Source: HK1 sp965202875
GTDB taxonomy: Bacteria > Pseudomonadota > Gammaproteobacteria > HK1
Length of the DNA stretch: 64,000 nt
NCBI GenBank assembly: GCA_965202875.1
Contig: OZ241870.1
Span: 5,642,001-5,706,000 of the forward strand
Direction of reading: 5' to 3'
Shown here: one piece after another, positions 39,844-48,451 of the stretch
How the letters are laid out: every line of letters begins with the position of its first letter
How positions within the stretch are numbered: the stretch's first letter is position 1
Notes under the pieces: model-generated
Database searches by the model: none
Told to the model about the DNA's origin: nothing
Seen by the model: the letters and a program-made list of their open reading frames with translations, nothing else
Position numbers and translations under genes: made by a program

Positions 39844-41958
39844 TCACGGTCGGCTTGCGGAGGATCGGGTCATCTCTTGGAGCGCCTGGTGGGCCGGATT
39901 GAACGGATCCCGATCGATGCGCAGGGACTCGCGGAACAGGGTCTCCGCCCTGCCGGCATCGCCTTTGCGCCATGCGATCCGTCCTTCCACGAAGCGCTCC
40001 GTCGCCCGGTGCTCCTTGCCGCGGTCGTCCCCCGCGAGCTGCAGGGCCTTCCGCAGGTAGGTTTCCGCCAGCCGCAGGGGCCGTTCGCCTCCCTGGCTCG
40101 CGAGCGCCTTGGACATGCCCATCAGCGACCAGTAGTTGCCTTCCGCCAGGGGCAGCACCTCCGCGACGTACTCGTTCAGCGCGGACTGCTCGTCCACCTG
40201 CGCGAGCCCGAGGTACTCCCCGTAGCCTCTCATCATTTCATTGCGGTGCACCGCGCTCGGCAGGTCCTCCGGCGCCGGCATCGTGGCCAGCTTCCTGAAG
40301 AACTCCCTGGCCGCGTCGTCGGTCCGGATCTGGATGCGCCCCGGCCCGACCCCCTTGTGGACCTCGACGAAGAATCCGAGGTGCGCGAGCCCCGCCGCAG
40401 AGAAGGCCGGGCCGAACCACAGGGAGTACACCGGCCCCTCCGCCTCCCGGAGGAAGCGGGTCCAGCCGGCGCTCTTCTGCTGCGTAGTGGACAGGGGCTC
40501 CACGACCCGATCGGCGAAGACCAGGCCGTGGTACTCGAGCAGGCGGAGGTTCGGGCGCCGTCCTTCCACCCAGTGGAGATAGGTGATCGGGCCGACGAAG
40601 GGGTCCGCGTACAGTACGAAGGCGCCGTCCTCCTCGGCGGCGTCGAGCATCGCCTGCGCCTGCTCCTCCGCGAAGCGGTCGTGCGGCCGGTAGTTGACCC
40701 TTCCGTTCCAGACCCCGAGGGCCGCCACCGCGAGCGCACCGGCCACGCAGGCCGCGGGAAGCCGCCACGACGGCCCGGCGCCCTCGCGCACGCTGCGCGC
40801 CAGCGCGTGCAGGCCGTAGCCCAGCCACAGCGCGAGGATGCCGTAGGCGACCAGCGGATAGGGGCGGAAGGTGTAGATCCGCAAGGGTTCGTAGTTGAAG
40901 CCGAGCAGGGCGATGAGCAGGAAGCTGCTGGCCGCGAAGGCCAGCGCCTCGCAGGCGAGCCCGAGACGCCAGCCGCTGCGGTACGACGCGAACGCGCCCC
41001 AGAGCGCAGCGAGGCCGCCCACCACCCCGAACTGCCACAACGCCTGCGCCGCGAAGTGCCGGGCATAGAGGAGCTTGTCGGTGAGGCCGGCGTTGACGTT
41101 CTTGTCGATGTGCCCGTAGATGCTGCGATCGACGAAGGCGAGGAACTCGCGCCACGAGTCGATGGATCCCAGGAAGTTGATCGGCAGGGGCTGCTGGGAG
41201 CGCCACACCATCCAGCCGTAGAGGGCGGCGGCGGGGAGCGCGGCGGCCGGGACCAGGTAGTGGAGCCGGCCCAGGAAGTCCTTCCGCGCCGCGACGGCGA
41301 AGGCGAGGAAGACGGGGCTCGCCAGGATCAGCAGGGGATAGTGGTTGGCGAGCCCGAGGCCGTACACCGTTGCGGCTCCCGTCCACAGCCGCGCGCTGCG
41401 CCGTTCCGCCGCCTCCTGCACCAACGCCAGGGTCAGGAACACCACCGCGCTGTTGGTCGTGTAGACGTCGGCGATGATCGCCTGGGACCAGAAATGCTCG
41501 GAGACCGCGAAGGCCGCGCCGGCGAGGAACGCGGCGGGCCGGTTGCCGGTGCGGCGCAGCACGATCCAGGCGATGCCGGCGCAGGTGAGGGCGCCCATGA
41601 GGCCGCTCAGCGTGTGGACCCGCCAGGCGACGCTGCCGAAGGGGACCAGCGAAGCGAGCCAGCCGAGCGCGATGTAGAGGGGATAGCCGGGCGGGTGGGC
41701 GACGCCCGCGAAGGTCGCGGTGGTGATGAACAGGCCGTCGTCCTCCAGCATCACGGTGCGCGGGGTGGAAGCGGCGTAGAAGACGAGCACGCCGGCGAAG
41801 AGCAGCGCGAGGCCGAGGGCGTCCCGTTTCGGGCGGAGCGGATGCAGCTCGGGGAGCGAGAGGGGAACCAGCGGCTCGCGGCGCTGCTGCGGCTGAACCG
41901 GCGGCTGCTGAGGTCGTCTTCCCTGCCTGCCGCGCGGCTTGTGTTTCTTTCGGCCCAT
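39844..41958 (-). CDS. DUF2723 GT-C-like membrane protein with C-terminal TPR region
   Basis: The protein is 704 aa from ATG 41958, after a basic cytoplasmic N-terminus. About eleven membrane spans follow. LEDDGLFITTATFAGVAHPPG with the acidic ED pair in the first periplasmic loop, and YPLYIALGWLASLVPFG, are hallmarks of DUF2723, a GT-C superfamily related to protein O-mannosyltransferases. LGLANHYPLLILASPVFLAF lies mid-protein. The soluble C-terminus (about residues 590-704) is TPR-like: AETYLRKALQLAGDDRGKEH and RKGDAGRAETLFRESLRIDR. It is likely to transfer a lipid-linked sugar onto a periplasmic acceptor; protein or glycan is not decided. It is on the strand opposite the adjacent flavoprotein and family-B genes. 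Confidence 0.9.
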   Translation of the reverse strand: MGRKKHKPRGRQGRRPQQPPVQPQQRREPLVPLSLPELHPLRPKRDALGLALLFAGVLVFYAASTPRTVMLEDDGLFITTATFAGVAHPPGYPLYIALGWLASLVPFGSVAWRVHTLSGLMGALTCAGIAWIVLRRTGNRPAAFLAGAAFAVSEHFWSQAIIADVYTTNSAVVFLTLALVQEAAERRSARLWTGAATVYGLGLANHYPLLILASPVFLAFAVAARKDFLGRLHYLVPAAALPAAALYGWMVWRSQQPLPINFLGSIDSWREFLAFVDRSIYGHIDKNVNAGLTDKLLYARHFAAQALWQFGVVGGLAALWGAFASYRSGWRLGLACEALAFAASSFLLIALLGFNYEPLRIYTFRPYPLVAYGILALWLGYGLHALARSVREGAGPSWRLPAACVAGALAVAALGVWNGRVNYRPHDRFAEEQAQAMLDAAEEDGAFVLYADPFVGPITYLHWVEGRRPNLRLLEYHGLVFADRVVEPLSTTQQKSAGWTRFLREAEGPVYSLWFGPAFSAAGLAHLGFFVEVHKGVGPGRIQIRTDDAAREFFRKLATMPAPEDLPSAVHRNEMMRGYGEYLGLAQVDEQSALNEYVAEVLPLAEGNYWSLMGMSKALASQGGERPLRLAETYLRKALQLAGDDRGKEHRATERFVEGRIAWRKGDAGRAETLFRESLRIDRDPFNPAHQALQEMTRSSASRP

Positions 41959-42029
41959 CGTAAAGGCGGTTCGGATCCCGTCGGCGGACGGGAAAGCATA
42001 GCAATGATGCACCGGCGGCGTCCTGCTCC

Positions 42030-42386
42030 GGTATCGCCACACCAGCGCCACCGACGTCCGCACTCCGGACGGCCTCCGGCTGCGCCGGAGTGATTCCCGC
42101 CACCGGTACGAACCTTGGGTCGATGGGGAGGAAGACGACGAACGGGATCGTCTTCAGGCACGGCGCCGGCCACGAGGGGTTCCACTCCAGGTACCACGGG
42201 TGACGCCAAGTCCCACACCGGCAACGGCGGCAGGTGCCACAACACCGGGATCCCTTCGTATTCCGCGTTGCGGAACGGATCCAAGGGGCCCGGGCTGCCG
42301 CGCGCGGGCATCCAGGCCTGGAGCTCGTCGCGCCCCAGCTCGTGGTGGAACAGGGTGAAGGCGAGCAGCAGGGCATATTGCTGCAT
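42030..42386 (-). pseudogene. Family-A membrane protein, internally deleted fragment 3
   Basis: The piece starts with MQQYALLLAFTLFHHELGRD and GPLDPFRNAEYEGIPVLWHL, like the N-terminus of the intact family-A protein. It then shifts frame to HPWYLEWNPSWPAPCLKTIP and FVVFLPIDPRFVPVAGITPA, which in the intact copy lie about 170 residues further on. A final frame change leaves only RTSVALV. An internal deletion with frameshift is therefore evident. It lies divergently upstream of a family-B gene, exactly as the intact copy does at 44832-46544, which marks the A/B pair as a duplicated module. Confidence 0.85.
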
Positions 42387-42510
42387 GAATCGGAGCTCGG
42401 ACGGCCGCCGCGCGGTCTCGCCGTCCCGGCCCGCATTTCCGGCGCCGGGCTTCTCGACTACCATGGGGTCGCGGATCGGAGCGGTTCCCGGGGGGAGACG
42501 CGGGGGATCG

Positions 42511-44055
42511 ATGGCAAGGAGCACCCGGAAAAGGCACGGGCCCCGGAGGCGTACCGGACACGCGGTCGCCGAGCCGGACCCGCGGCCCCCGGAGAAGCCT
42601 CGCCGGGGTTTCACCCTGCCCCTGCCCGCCCTCCTGTTCCTGGCCTGCTTCGGCGCCTACGTGGGCAACGGGGACTTTCTCCACGGCAGCGACCAGGAAG
42701 GCAACATGCTCTTCAGCGTGAACCTTCTGAAGCGCCACTCCTTCTCGCTCACCCTGGCGGACGCGCCGGCCTCCTTCCACTGGAGACTGGAAGAGGCCGG
42801 CGAGGAAGCGCGCCGCGTCGCATTCGACGAGGAGCTGTACGAGCAGGGGCGGCTGACGCCGACCGCGTACCCCTACTACCTGGCCACGACCAGGCATCCC
42901 GGAAAGTACGTCAACACCTTCGGCATCGGCGCGGCGCTCACCGGGCTGCCGGTCTACGCGGCCCTCGATCTGTTCACCGACGTCGAGTCCGACCGCTGGT
43001 GGTGGTGGCACGGCGGCGCCCTGACCGCTTCCCTGCTGACCGCCGCCACCGCGCTGTTGATCTTCCTGGCCGCGCGGCGCTTCGTGGCCCCGCTCCCGGC
43101 GTTCCTGGTCGCACTGTCGTTCGGGCTGGGAAGCTGCGCCTGGCCGGTGAGCAGCCAGGCGCTGTGGCAGCATCCGGCCAACTCCTTCTTCCTGGCCCTC
43201 GGCGCGTTCTTCCTCCTCGCCTCTCCCGAGCGGCGGCGCCATGCCGCGTACTGCGGGGCGGCGCTCGGCATGGCGGTGCTGTGCCGCCCGCCGAGCGCCC
43301 TGGCGGTGGTCTGCGTGGGCGTCTGGCTGCTGTGGGCGGACCGGCGCCGGCTGCCCGCCTACGTCGCCGGCGGCCTGCCCTTCGCCGTGGTCCTCGCCGC
43401 GTACAACGCCTGGTGGTTCGGCAGCCCCTTCGAGTTCGGGCAGACGGTGTCGTCGAGGGCCATCGCGCTCGCGCTGGCGGGATCCGAGGACGTCTGGTCG
43501 GGGCCGCTGTGGGAGAGCCTGCCGGGGCTGTTCGCCAGCCCGCAACGGGGCCTGGCGTTCTATTCGCCGGTGCTGCTGTTCGGGGTCGCGGGCATGGCGC
43601 TCGCGTGGCGGGAGGCGCGCTACCGCCCCCTGGTCCCCCTGCAAGTCGCCGCCCTGCTGCTGATCGTGGTGGCCGCCAAGTGGTGGGACTGGTGGGGCGG
43701 CGCGGCCTGGGGCTACCGGTCCATCGTGGATACGGCCCCGTTCCTGGCGCTGTCGATGATCCCGGTGATCGAGCGGGTGGTCGCCGGCCGCCGCACGGCG
43801 GCGCTGTTCGGCGTGGCGCTGCTGTGGTCGGTGGCGGTGCAGTTCGTCGGCGCCTGGTCCTACAGCCAGGTGGGCTGGCTGAAAGAGTGGGAGGAGCACG
43901 ACGATCCCGACAAGGCCAGCCTGTGGCGGTGGACGCGCCCGCAGATCGCCTGGCACGTCGCCCACTTCGGGCCGCAGAGAGCGCTGAAGCACGCGGTCAT
44001 GCGGGACTACGTCGGCAAACCGGGGCCGATCCTCTACCTGTCTCCGCCGGAATGA
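42511..44055 (+). CDS. Family-B polytopic membrane protein, copy 1 (putative GT-C-like)
   Basis: The protein is 514 aa from ATG 42511, with GGGGGA just upstream. A basic N-terminus (ARSTRKRHGPRRRTGHAVAE) is followed by about ten membrane spans. The first periplasmic loop has an Asp/Glu cluster: GNGDFLHGSDQEGNMLFSVN. Other landmarks are ESDRWWWWHGGALTASLLTA, SSQALWQHPANSFFLALGAF, and VDTAPFLALSMIPVIERVVA. The arrangement resembles GT-C glycosyltransferases of the PMT/ArnT kind, but I cannot place it in a named family. It shares most of its sequence with the protein encoded at 46782-48362. An enzymatic role in periplasmic sugar transfer is inferred from fold-like features and neighbours. Confidence 0.8.
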   Translation: MARSTRKRHGPRRRTGHAVAEPDPRPPEKPRRGFTLPLPALLFLACFGAYVGNGDFLHGSDQEGNMLFSVNLLKRHSFSLTLADAPASFHWRLEEAGEEARRVAFDEELYEQGRLTPTAYPYYLATTRHPGKYVNTFGIGAALTGLPVYAALDLFTDVESDRWWWWHGGALTASLLTAATALLIFLAARRFVAPLPAFLVALSFGLGSCAWPVSSQALWQHPANSFFLALGAFFLLASPERRRHAAYCGAALGMAVLCRPPSALAVVCVGVWLLWADRRRLPAYVAGGLPFAVVLAAYNAWWFGSPFEFGQTVSSRAIALALAGSEDVWSGPLWESLPGLFASPQRGLAFYSPVLLFGVAGMALAWREARYRPLVPLQVAALLLIVVAAKWWDWWGGAAWGYRSIVDTAPFLALSMIPVIERVVAGRRTAALFGVALLWSVAVQFVGAWSYSQVGWLKEWEEHDDPDKASLWRWTRPQIAWHVAHFGPQRALKHAVMRDYVGKPGPILYLSPPE

Positions 44056-44086
44056 CGGCGGAGCGGTCCGTCGCCGCGCCGGGGGG

Positions 44087-44788
44087 CTACGAGCGGCGCC
44101 ACCCGGCAAGGAGATCGAGGACTTCGAGGCCGCCCAGGGTCAGGGCGGCGCAGGCGAGGCCGTCGCGGATCGGACGAAGATAGGACTTGCGTCCCCGTAT
44201 GGCGGGAGCCATGACGACCGGACCTTCGGCGAAGCGGAGGCCCGCCTTGTTGATCCGAAGAACGAGCTCGGTCTGCGCCCCCATGCCGTGGGAGCGGATC
44301 GGCAGATCGCGGAGCGGCGCGGTGCGAAACAGGCGCACCCCGGCGTGCAGGTCCGAGAGCGGGACCCCCCGCACCCATCGCGCGAGCAGGGTGAGTGCGG
44401 GAATACCGAGCCTCCCGACGTACCAGGGGCGGGTGCTCGAGATGCGCCGGCCCAGCAGGAAGTCGGCGCCCGAACGCTCGATCTCGTCGATGAGCCGGGG
44501 AAGGACCGGCTCGAGAGGCCATTCGCCGTCGCCGTCGGTGACGGCGCACCAGGGCGTCTCCACCGAAGCGAGCACGGCGCGCCAGGCGTGGCCGAAGCCG
44601 GGTTCGGGCACGAAGACGACCCTCGCCCCCGCCTCCCGGGCGCAGTCGCCCGAGCCGTCGGTCGAGGCGTTGTCGATGACCAGGAGCCGGGCGCCGGGCG
44701 CGGTGCGGCGCGCGTCCTCGATGACTGCGCCGAGCGTCTTCACTTCGTTGCGGCAGAGCACCGCGATGGTGAGGGCGTCCGGAGCCAA
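44087..44788 (-). CDS. GT2 glycosyltransferase, polyprenyl-phosphate sugar synthase (DPM1-like)
   Basis: The protein is 233 aa from TTG 44788, chosen because GGAGG lies 5 bp upstream and the family start (LTIAVLCRNEVKTLGAVIED) begins about 4 residues later. Motifs: LLVIDNASTDGSGDCAREAG, GFGHAWRAVLAS, and the DxD-like AVTDGDGEWPLE that binds the nucleotide sugar and metal. DLHAGVRLFR and RKSYLRPIRDGL match later DPM1/DolP-Man-synthase-like segments. The predicted product is a polyprenyl-phosphate-linked sugar, the donor used by GT-C enzymes such as those around it. It is 43 bp downstream of the family-A gene and probably cotranscribed with it. Confidence 0.85.
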   Translation of the reverse strand: MAPDALTIAVLCRNEVKTLGAVIEDARRTAPGARLLVIDNASTDGSGDCAREAGARVVFVPEPGFGHAWRAVLASVETPWCAVTDGDGEWPLEPVLPRLIDEIERSGADFLLGRRISSTRPWYVGRLGIPALTLLARWVRGVPLSDLHAGVRLFRTAPLRDLPIRSHGMGAQTELVLRINKAGLRFAEGPVVMAPAIRGRKSYLRPIRDGLACAALTLGGLEVLDLLAGWRRS

Positions 44789-44831
44789 TGGAACCTCCGC
44801 TGGAACGTCAGGCGCCGCCGGGCGCCGCGTG

Positions 44832-46544
44832 TCACTGCGCGCCGGAGCCGGGTTGCGCCCGGTCCCCGTCCGCCGACGATTCGTAGAGATACAGGTGGAA
44901 ATTCTCATCCGGAGCGATGGCCCCCGTGAAGGATGCAAGCGGCCGGAGCCGCCGTTCTTCGGGTGGAATCCGCAGCTCGAATCCTCCGAGGATCATCAGG
45001 ACCTTGCCGTCGTTGCGGTCGGCCAGCGCCAGCATCTGGGAGAACAGGGACCGGTCATCGATGGTCCCCTTCGGTCCGGCGCCGATCCGCGCCCCGTCGG
45101 AGATCACGAAGGAGCCCTCCCGGTTTCCCTGCACGTAGTGGATCCGCTTCTCCGGCGACAGATGCCCGACCACGGCGCTGGCGGACCAGTCCGGGTAGCC
45201 GATCATCGGCAAGGACTCCAGGCCGCTGGCCTGGATGTACTCGGCGGTGCGCCCGGCCTGGGAGAAGGGACGTTCGACCTCCATGGCCACCGCCCTCAAC
45301 CCGCCGACGGCGTGCATCGCCAGGAGGCCCGTCAGCAGGAGGCTTCCGATGCGCCCCGCGTGGACCGTGCGGCGGGCTTCGGGGCCGGGCCCGGCGGCAG
45401 GGCCGGCGCCGGCCAGATACCTTCCGCCCCAGACCAGCACCAGAAGGGAGATCAGCAGAAAGCCGAGGTGCCGGAAGGAGCCGTAATGGACCGTGTAGAA
45501 GAAGACGAGGAAGCCCGTCACGAGGCAGAGAAACAGGAGCAGCGCGACCGTCCTGCGCCAGCAGAAGGCAACGACGGCCGCCACCAGCGCCACCGCCGTC
45601 CACACCCCATAGACGGCCTCCGGCTGCTCCGGAGCCAGTCCCACCACCGGCACGAACCTCGGGTCGATGGGGAAGAAGACGGCGAACGGGATCGTCTTCA
45701 GGCACTGCGCCAGCCAGATCGGGTTCCACTCCAGATACCACGAGTGACGCCAGGTCGCGCTCATCGAGGACAGGGTCACGTCGTCCGGTGGAATCATCTG
45801 CAGCACCGCGAGCAGGATCCCGGCGGCCACGATGGCGAAGCCGGCGTAGAGCTTCCGCACGTCCACCGCATCGTCCTCCGCCAGGGCGCGGCGCTCGAGG
45901 CAGTAATCGAGGATCAGGCCGAGAAGCATCCCGATGGCGAGGATACAGCCGTGGGCGCTGGTGTTGCTCATGAGGGCCAGCACCAGCGCCAGCCGCAGCG
46001 GCCTCCGGTGACGCCGGCGCAGAAGCGCGCACGCCACGACCGCGAAGAGCAGGCCGAGCGCGTAGTTGCGGGACATCACCCCGTATTCGTAGAGAGGGAA
46101 GTAGCCGAAGGCGAACAGGATCTTCTGCAGCGGGCCGAAGGGCGCGTACCTCGCGACGACGAAGACGGCGGTGGAGGCGATCGCCCAATGGAGGATCTGC
46201 ATTCCGGCCGGAGAGGAGGTCAGCCACGTCACCGGCAGCAACGACAGATGCCACAGCTTCGGGATCGTTTCATACTTCATGTTGCGGAACAGGTCCAACG
46301 GCCCGGTGCTGTCGCGCACGAGCATCCAGTGCTGCAGCTCGTCGCGCCACAGCTCGTGGTGGAACATGGTGAAGGCGAGCAGCAGGGCATAGGCCGCGGT
46401 CAGCGCGGGTGCGAACCAGACGCGGTTGCCGATGGACGGGATCGGGGAAGGGGCGGCGGGCGGGACGTTGCCTTCCCGCGGGGCTGCGGCTTGTTGTGAC
46501 GGACGGGGCCGTCCCCGCCCCTTGTTCCGACGACGTCCGCTCAT
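44832..46544 (-). CDS. Family-A polytopic membrane protein, intact copy (putative GT-C-like)
   Basis: The protein is 570 aa from ATG 46544. After a basic, Gln/Pro-rich N-terminus, FAPALTAAYALLLAFTMFHH enters the first span, followed by the acidic first loop ELWRDELQHWMLVRDSTGPL. About ten to twelve spans follow: YGVMSRNYALGLLFAVVACA, LALVLALMSNTSAHGCILAI, and LLLFLCLVTGFLVFFYTVHY. The soluble C-terminal 130 residues include TAEYIQASGLESLPMIGYPD and KVLMILGGFELRIPP. The D/E-rich first loop and topology suit a GT-C transferase; the family is not named with confidence. It is the only complete member of four copies (fragments at 37300, 39186 and 42030). Confidence 0.8.
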   Translation of the reverse strand: MSGRRRNKGRGRPRPSQQAAAPREGNVPPAAPSPIPSIGNRVWFAPALTAAYALLLAFTMFHHELWRDELQHWMLVRDSTGPLDLFRNMKYETIPKLWHLSLLPVTWLTSSPAGMQILHWAIASTAVFVVARYAPFGPLQKILFAFGYFPLYEYGVMSRNYALGLLFAVVACALLRRRHRRPLRLALVLALMSNTSAHGCILAIGMLLGLILDYCLERRALAEDDAVDVRKLYAGFAIVAAGILLAVLQMIPPDDVTLSSMSATWRHSWYLEWNPIWLAQCLKTIPFAVFFPIDPRFVPVVGLAPEQPEAVYGVWTAVALVAAVVAFCWRRTVALLLFLCLVTGFLVFFYTVHYGSFRHLGFLLISLLVLVWGGRYLAGAGPAAGPGPEARRTVHAGRIGSLLLTGLLAMHAVGGLRAVAMEVERPFSQAGRTAEYIQASGLESLPMIGYPDWSASAVVGHLSPEKRIHYVQGNREGSFVISDGARIGAGPKGTIDDRSLFSQMLALADRNDGKVLMILGGFELRIPPEERRLRPLASFTGAIAPDENFHLYLYESSADGDRAQPGSGAQ

Positions 46545-46781
46545 CGTTGATCTTCTCTCCGGAAAACCGTCTCGAAAATCCGGGAGCCCCTGGTATTCGT
46601 TCCTGCCCGGCAATCCACTCGATTGTTGCATGGATCGAAGCCCGGACGGCCGCCGCGTGGCCCCGCCGTCCCGGCCGGGATTTCCGGCCCGGATTTCCAG
46701 CCCGGATTTCCGGCGCCGGGCTTCTCGGCTACCATGCGGTCGCGGTCCGGGGTGGTTCCCGGGGGGAGACGCGGGGGATCG
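46545..46781. promoter_or_regulatory. Divergent intergenic region of the A/B module
   Basis: This 237-bp gap separates the intact family-A gene (left) from family-B copy 2 (right). Much of it (GCCCGGACGGCCGCCGCG, GGCGCCGGGCTTCTCG, GTGGTTCCCGGGGGGAGACG) also occurs at 42387-42510 before family-B copy 1, showing the module was duplicated together with its control region. Promoters for both genes are expected here, but no clear -35/-10 is visible. Confidence 0.5.
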
Positions 46782-48362
46782 ATGGCAAGGAGCGCCCGGA
46801 AAAGGCACGGGCCCCGGAGGCGTACCGGACGCGCGGTCGCCGAGCCGAAGCCGCGGCCTTCGGAGAAGCCTCGCCGGGGCCTCCCCCGTTTCACCCTGCC
46901 TGTCCTCCTGTTCCTGGCCTGCTTCGGCGCCTACGTGGGCAACGGCGACTTCCTCTACGGCGGAGACCAGGAAGCCAACATGCTCTTCAGCGTGAACCTG
47001 CTGAAGCGCCACTCCTTCTCGCTCACCCCACCGGACGCGCCGGACGCCTTCAAATGGAGGTTGGAAGATCCCGGTGGGGCGCCGCACGGCGTCACCCTCG
47101 ACAGATGGTATCGGGTCGCCGAATGGAACCGGGAGGCCGCCGGGCTGTACGAGCAGGGGCGGCTGAAGCCGTCCGGCCGCTACTGGGTGGTCGAAACCAC
47201 GCATCCCGGCACGTACGTCAACACCTTCGGCATCGGCGCAGCGCTCGCGGGGCTCCCGGTCTACGCGGTCCTCGATCTGTTCACCGACGTCGAGTCCGAC
47301 CGCTGGTGGTGGTGGCACGGCGGCGCCCTGACCGCCTCCCTGCTGACCGCCGCCACCGCGGTGCTGATCTTCCTCGCCGCGCGGCGCTTCGTGGCCCCGC
47401 TCCCGGCGTTCCTGATCGCGACGTCGTTCGGGCTGGGAAGCTGCACCTGGCCGGTGAGCAGCCAGGCGCTGTGGCAGCATCCGGCCAACTCCTTCTTCCT
47501 GGCCCTCGGCGCGTTCTTCCTCCTCGCCTCTCCCGAGCGGCGGCGCTGCGCCGCGTACTGCGGGGCGGCGCTCGGCATGGCGGTGCTGTGCCGCCCGCCG
47601 AGCGCCGTGGCGGTGGTCTGCGTGGGGGTCTGGCTCGTGTGGGCGGACCGGCGCCGGCTGCCCGCCTACGTCGCCGGCGGCTTGCCTTTCGCCGCGGTCC
47701 TCTTCGCGTACAACGCCTGGTGGTTCGGCAGCCCCTTCGAGTTCGGGCAGACGACGGCGTCGAGAGCCATCGCGCTCCTGACCACGGGGTCCGAGGACGT
47801 CTGGTCGGGGCCGCTGTGGGAGAGCCTGCCGGGGCTGTTCGCCAGCCCGCAACGGGGTCTGGCGTTCCATTCGCCGGTGCTGCTGTTCGGCTTCGCCGGT
47901 ATGGCGCTCGCGTGGCGGGAGGCGCGCTACCGTCCCCTGATCCCGCTGCAAGCCGCCGCCCTGCTGCTGATCGTGGTGGCCGCCAAATGGTACGACTGGG
48001 CGGGCGGCGCGGCCTGGGGCTACCGGTCCATCGTGGATACGGCCCCGTTCCTGGCGCTGTCGATGATCCCGGTGATCGAGCGGGTGGTCGCCGGCCGCCG
48101 CACGGCGGCGCTGTTCGGCGTGGCGCTGCTGTGGTCGGTGGCGGTGCAGTTCGTCGGCGCCTGGTCCTGGAACGTACTGGGCTGGCTGGAGCAACGGGAG
48201 GCGCACGACGGTTCCGAGGCCGGCCTTCGGTGGCGGTGGACGCACTCGCAGATCGGCTGGCACGTGGCCAACTTCGAGTCGCAGAGAGCGGGGAAGCACG
48301 ACGTGATGCGGCAGTACGTCGGCAACCCGAGGCCGATCCTCCACCTGTCTGCGCCGAAATGA
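46782..48362 (+). CDS. Family-B polytopic membrane protein, copy 2 (putative GT-C-like)
   Basis: The protein is 526 aa from ATG 46782. It is a close paralogue of 42511-44055: identical blocks include ESDRWWWWHGGALTASLLTA, SSQALWQHPANSFFLALGAF, PSAVAVVCVGVWLVWADRRR against PSALAVVCVGVWLLWADRRR, and AAWGYRSIVDTAPFLALSMI. The main differences are a longer, different first periplasmic loop (about residues 75-130, HGVTLDRWYRVAEWNREAAG) and the C-terminal 70 residues. That loop carries the presumed active site, so the two copies may differ in acceptor or donor. Membrane topology is as for copy 1. Confidence 0.8.
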   Translation: MARSARKRHGPRRRTGRAVAEPKPRPSEKPRRGLPRFTLPVLLFLACFGAYVGNGDFLYGGDQEANMLFSVNLLKRHSFSLTPPDAPDAFKWRLEDPGGAPHGVTLDRWYRVAEWNREAAGLYEQGRLKPSGRYWVVETTHPGTYVNTFGIGAALAGLPVYAVLDLFTDVESDRWWWWHGGALTASLLTAATAVLIFLAARRFVAPLPAFLIATSFGLGSCTWPVSSQALWQHPANSFFLALGAFFLLASPERRRCAAYCGAALGMAVLCRPPSAVAVVCVGVWLVWADRRRLPAYVAGGLPFAAVLFAYNAWWFGSPFEFGQTTASRAIALLTTGSEDVWSGPLWESLPGLFASPQRGLAFHSPVLLFGFAGMALAWREARYRPLIPLQAAALLLIVVAAKWYDWAGGAAWGYRSIVDTAPFLALSMIPVIERVVAGRRTAALFGVALLWSVAVQFVGAWSWNVLGWLEQREAHDGSEAGLRWRWTHSQIGWHVANFESQRAGKHDVMRQYVGNPRPILHLSAPK

Positions 48363-48451
48363 CGGCGGACGACGCCGGAGCCGTGCCGGGAACGCCGCTC
48401 CTCGGAAGGGAGCGGGACCGGGCGATGGACCGCTGAACGCACGGCGCCGGC

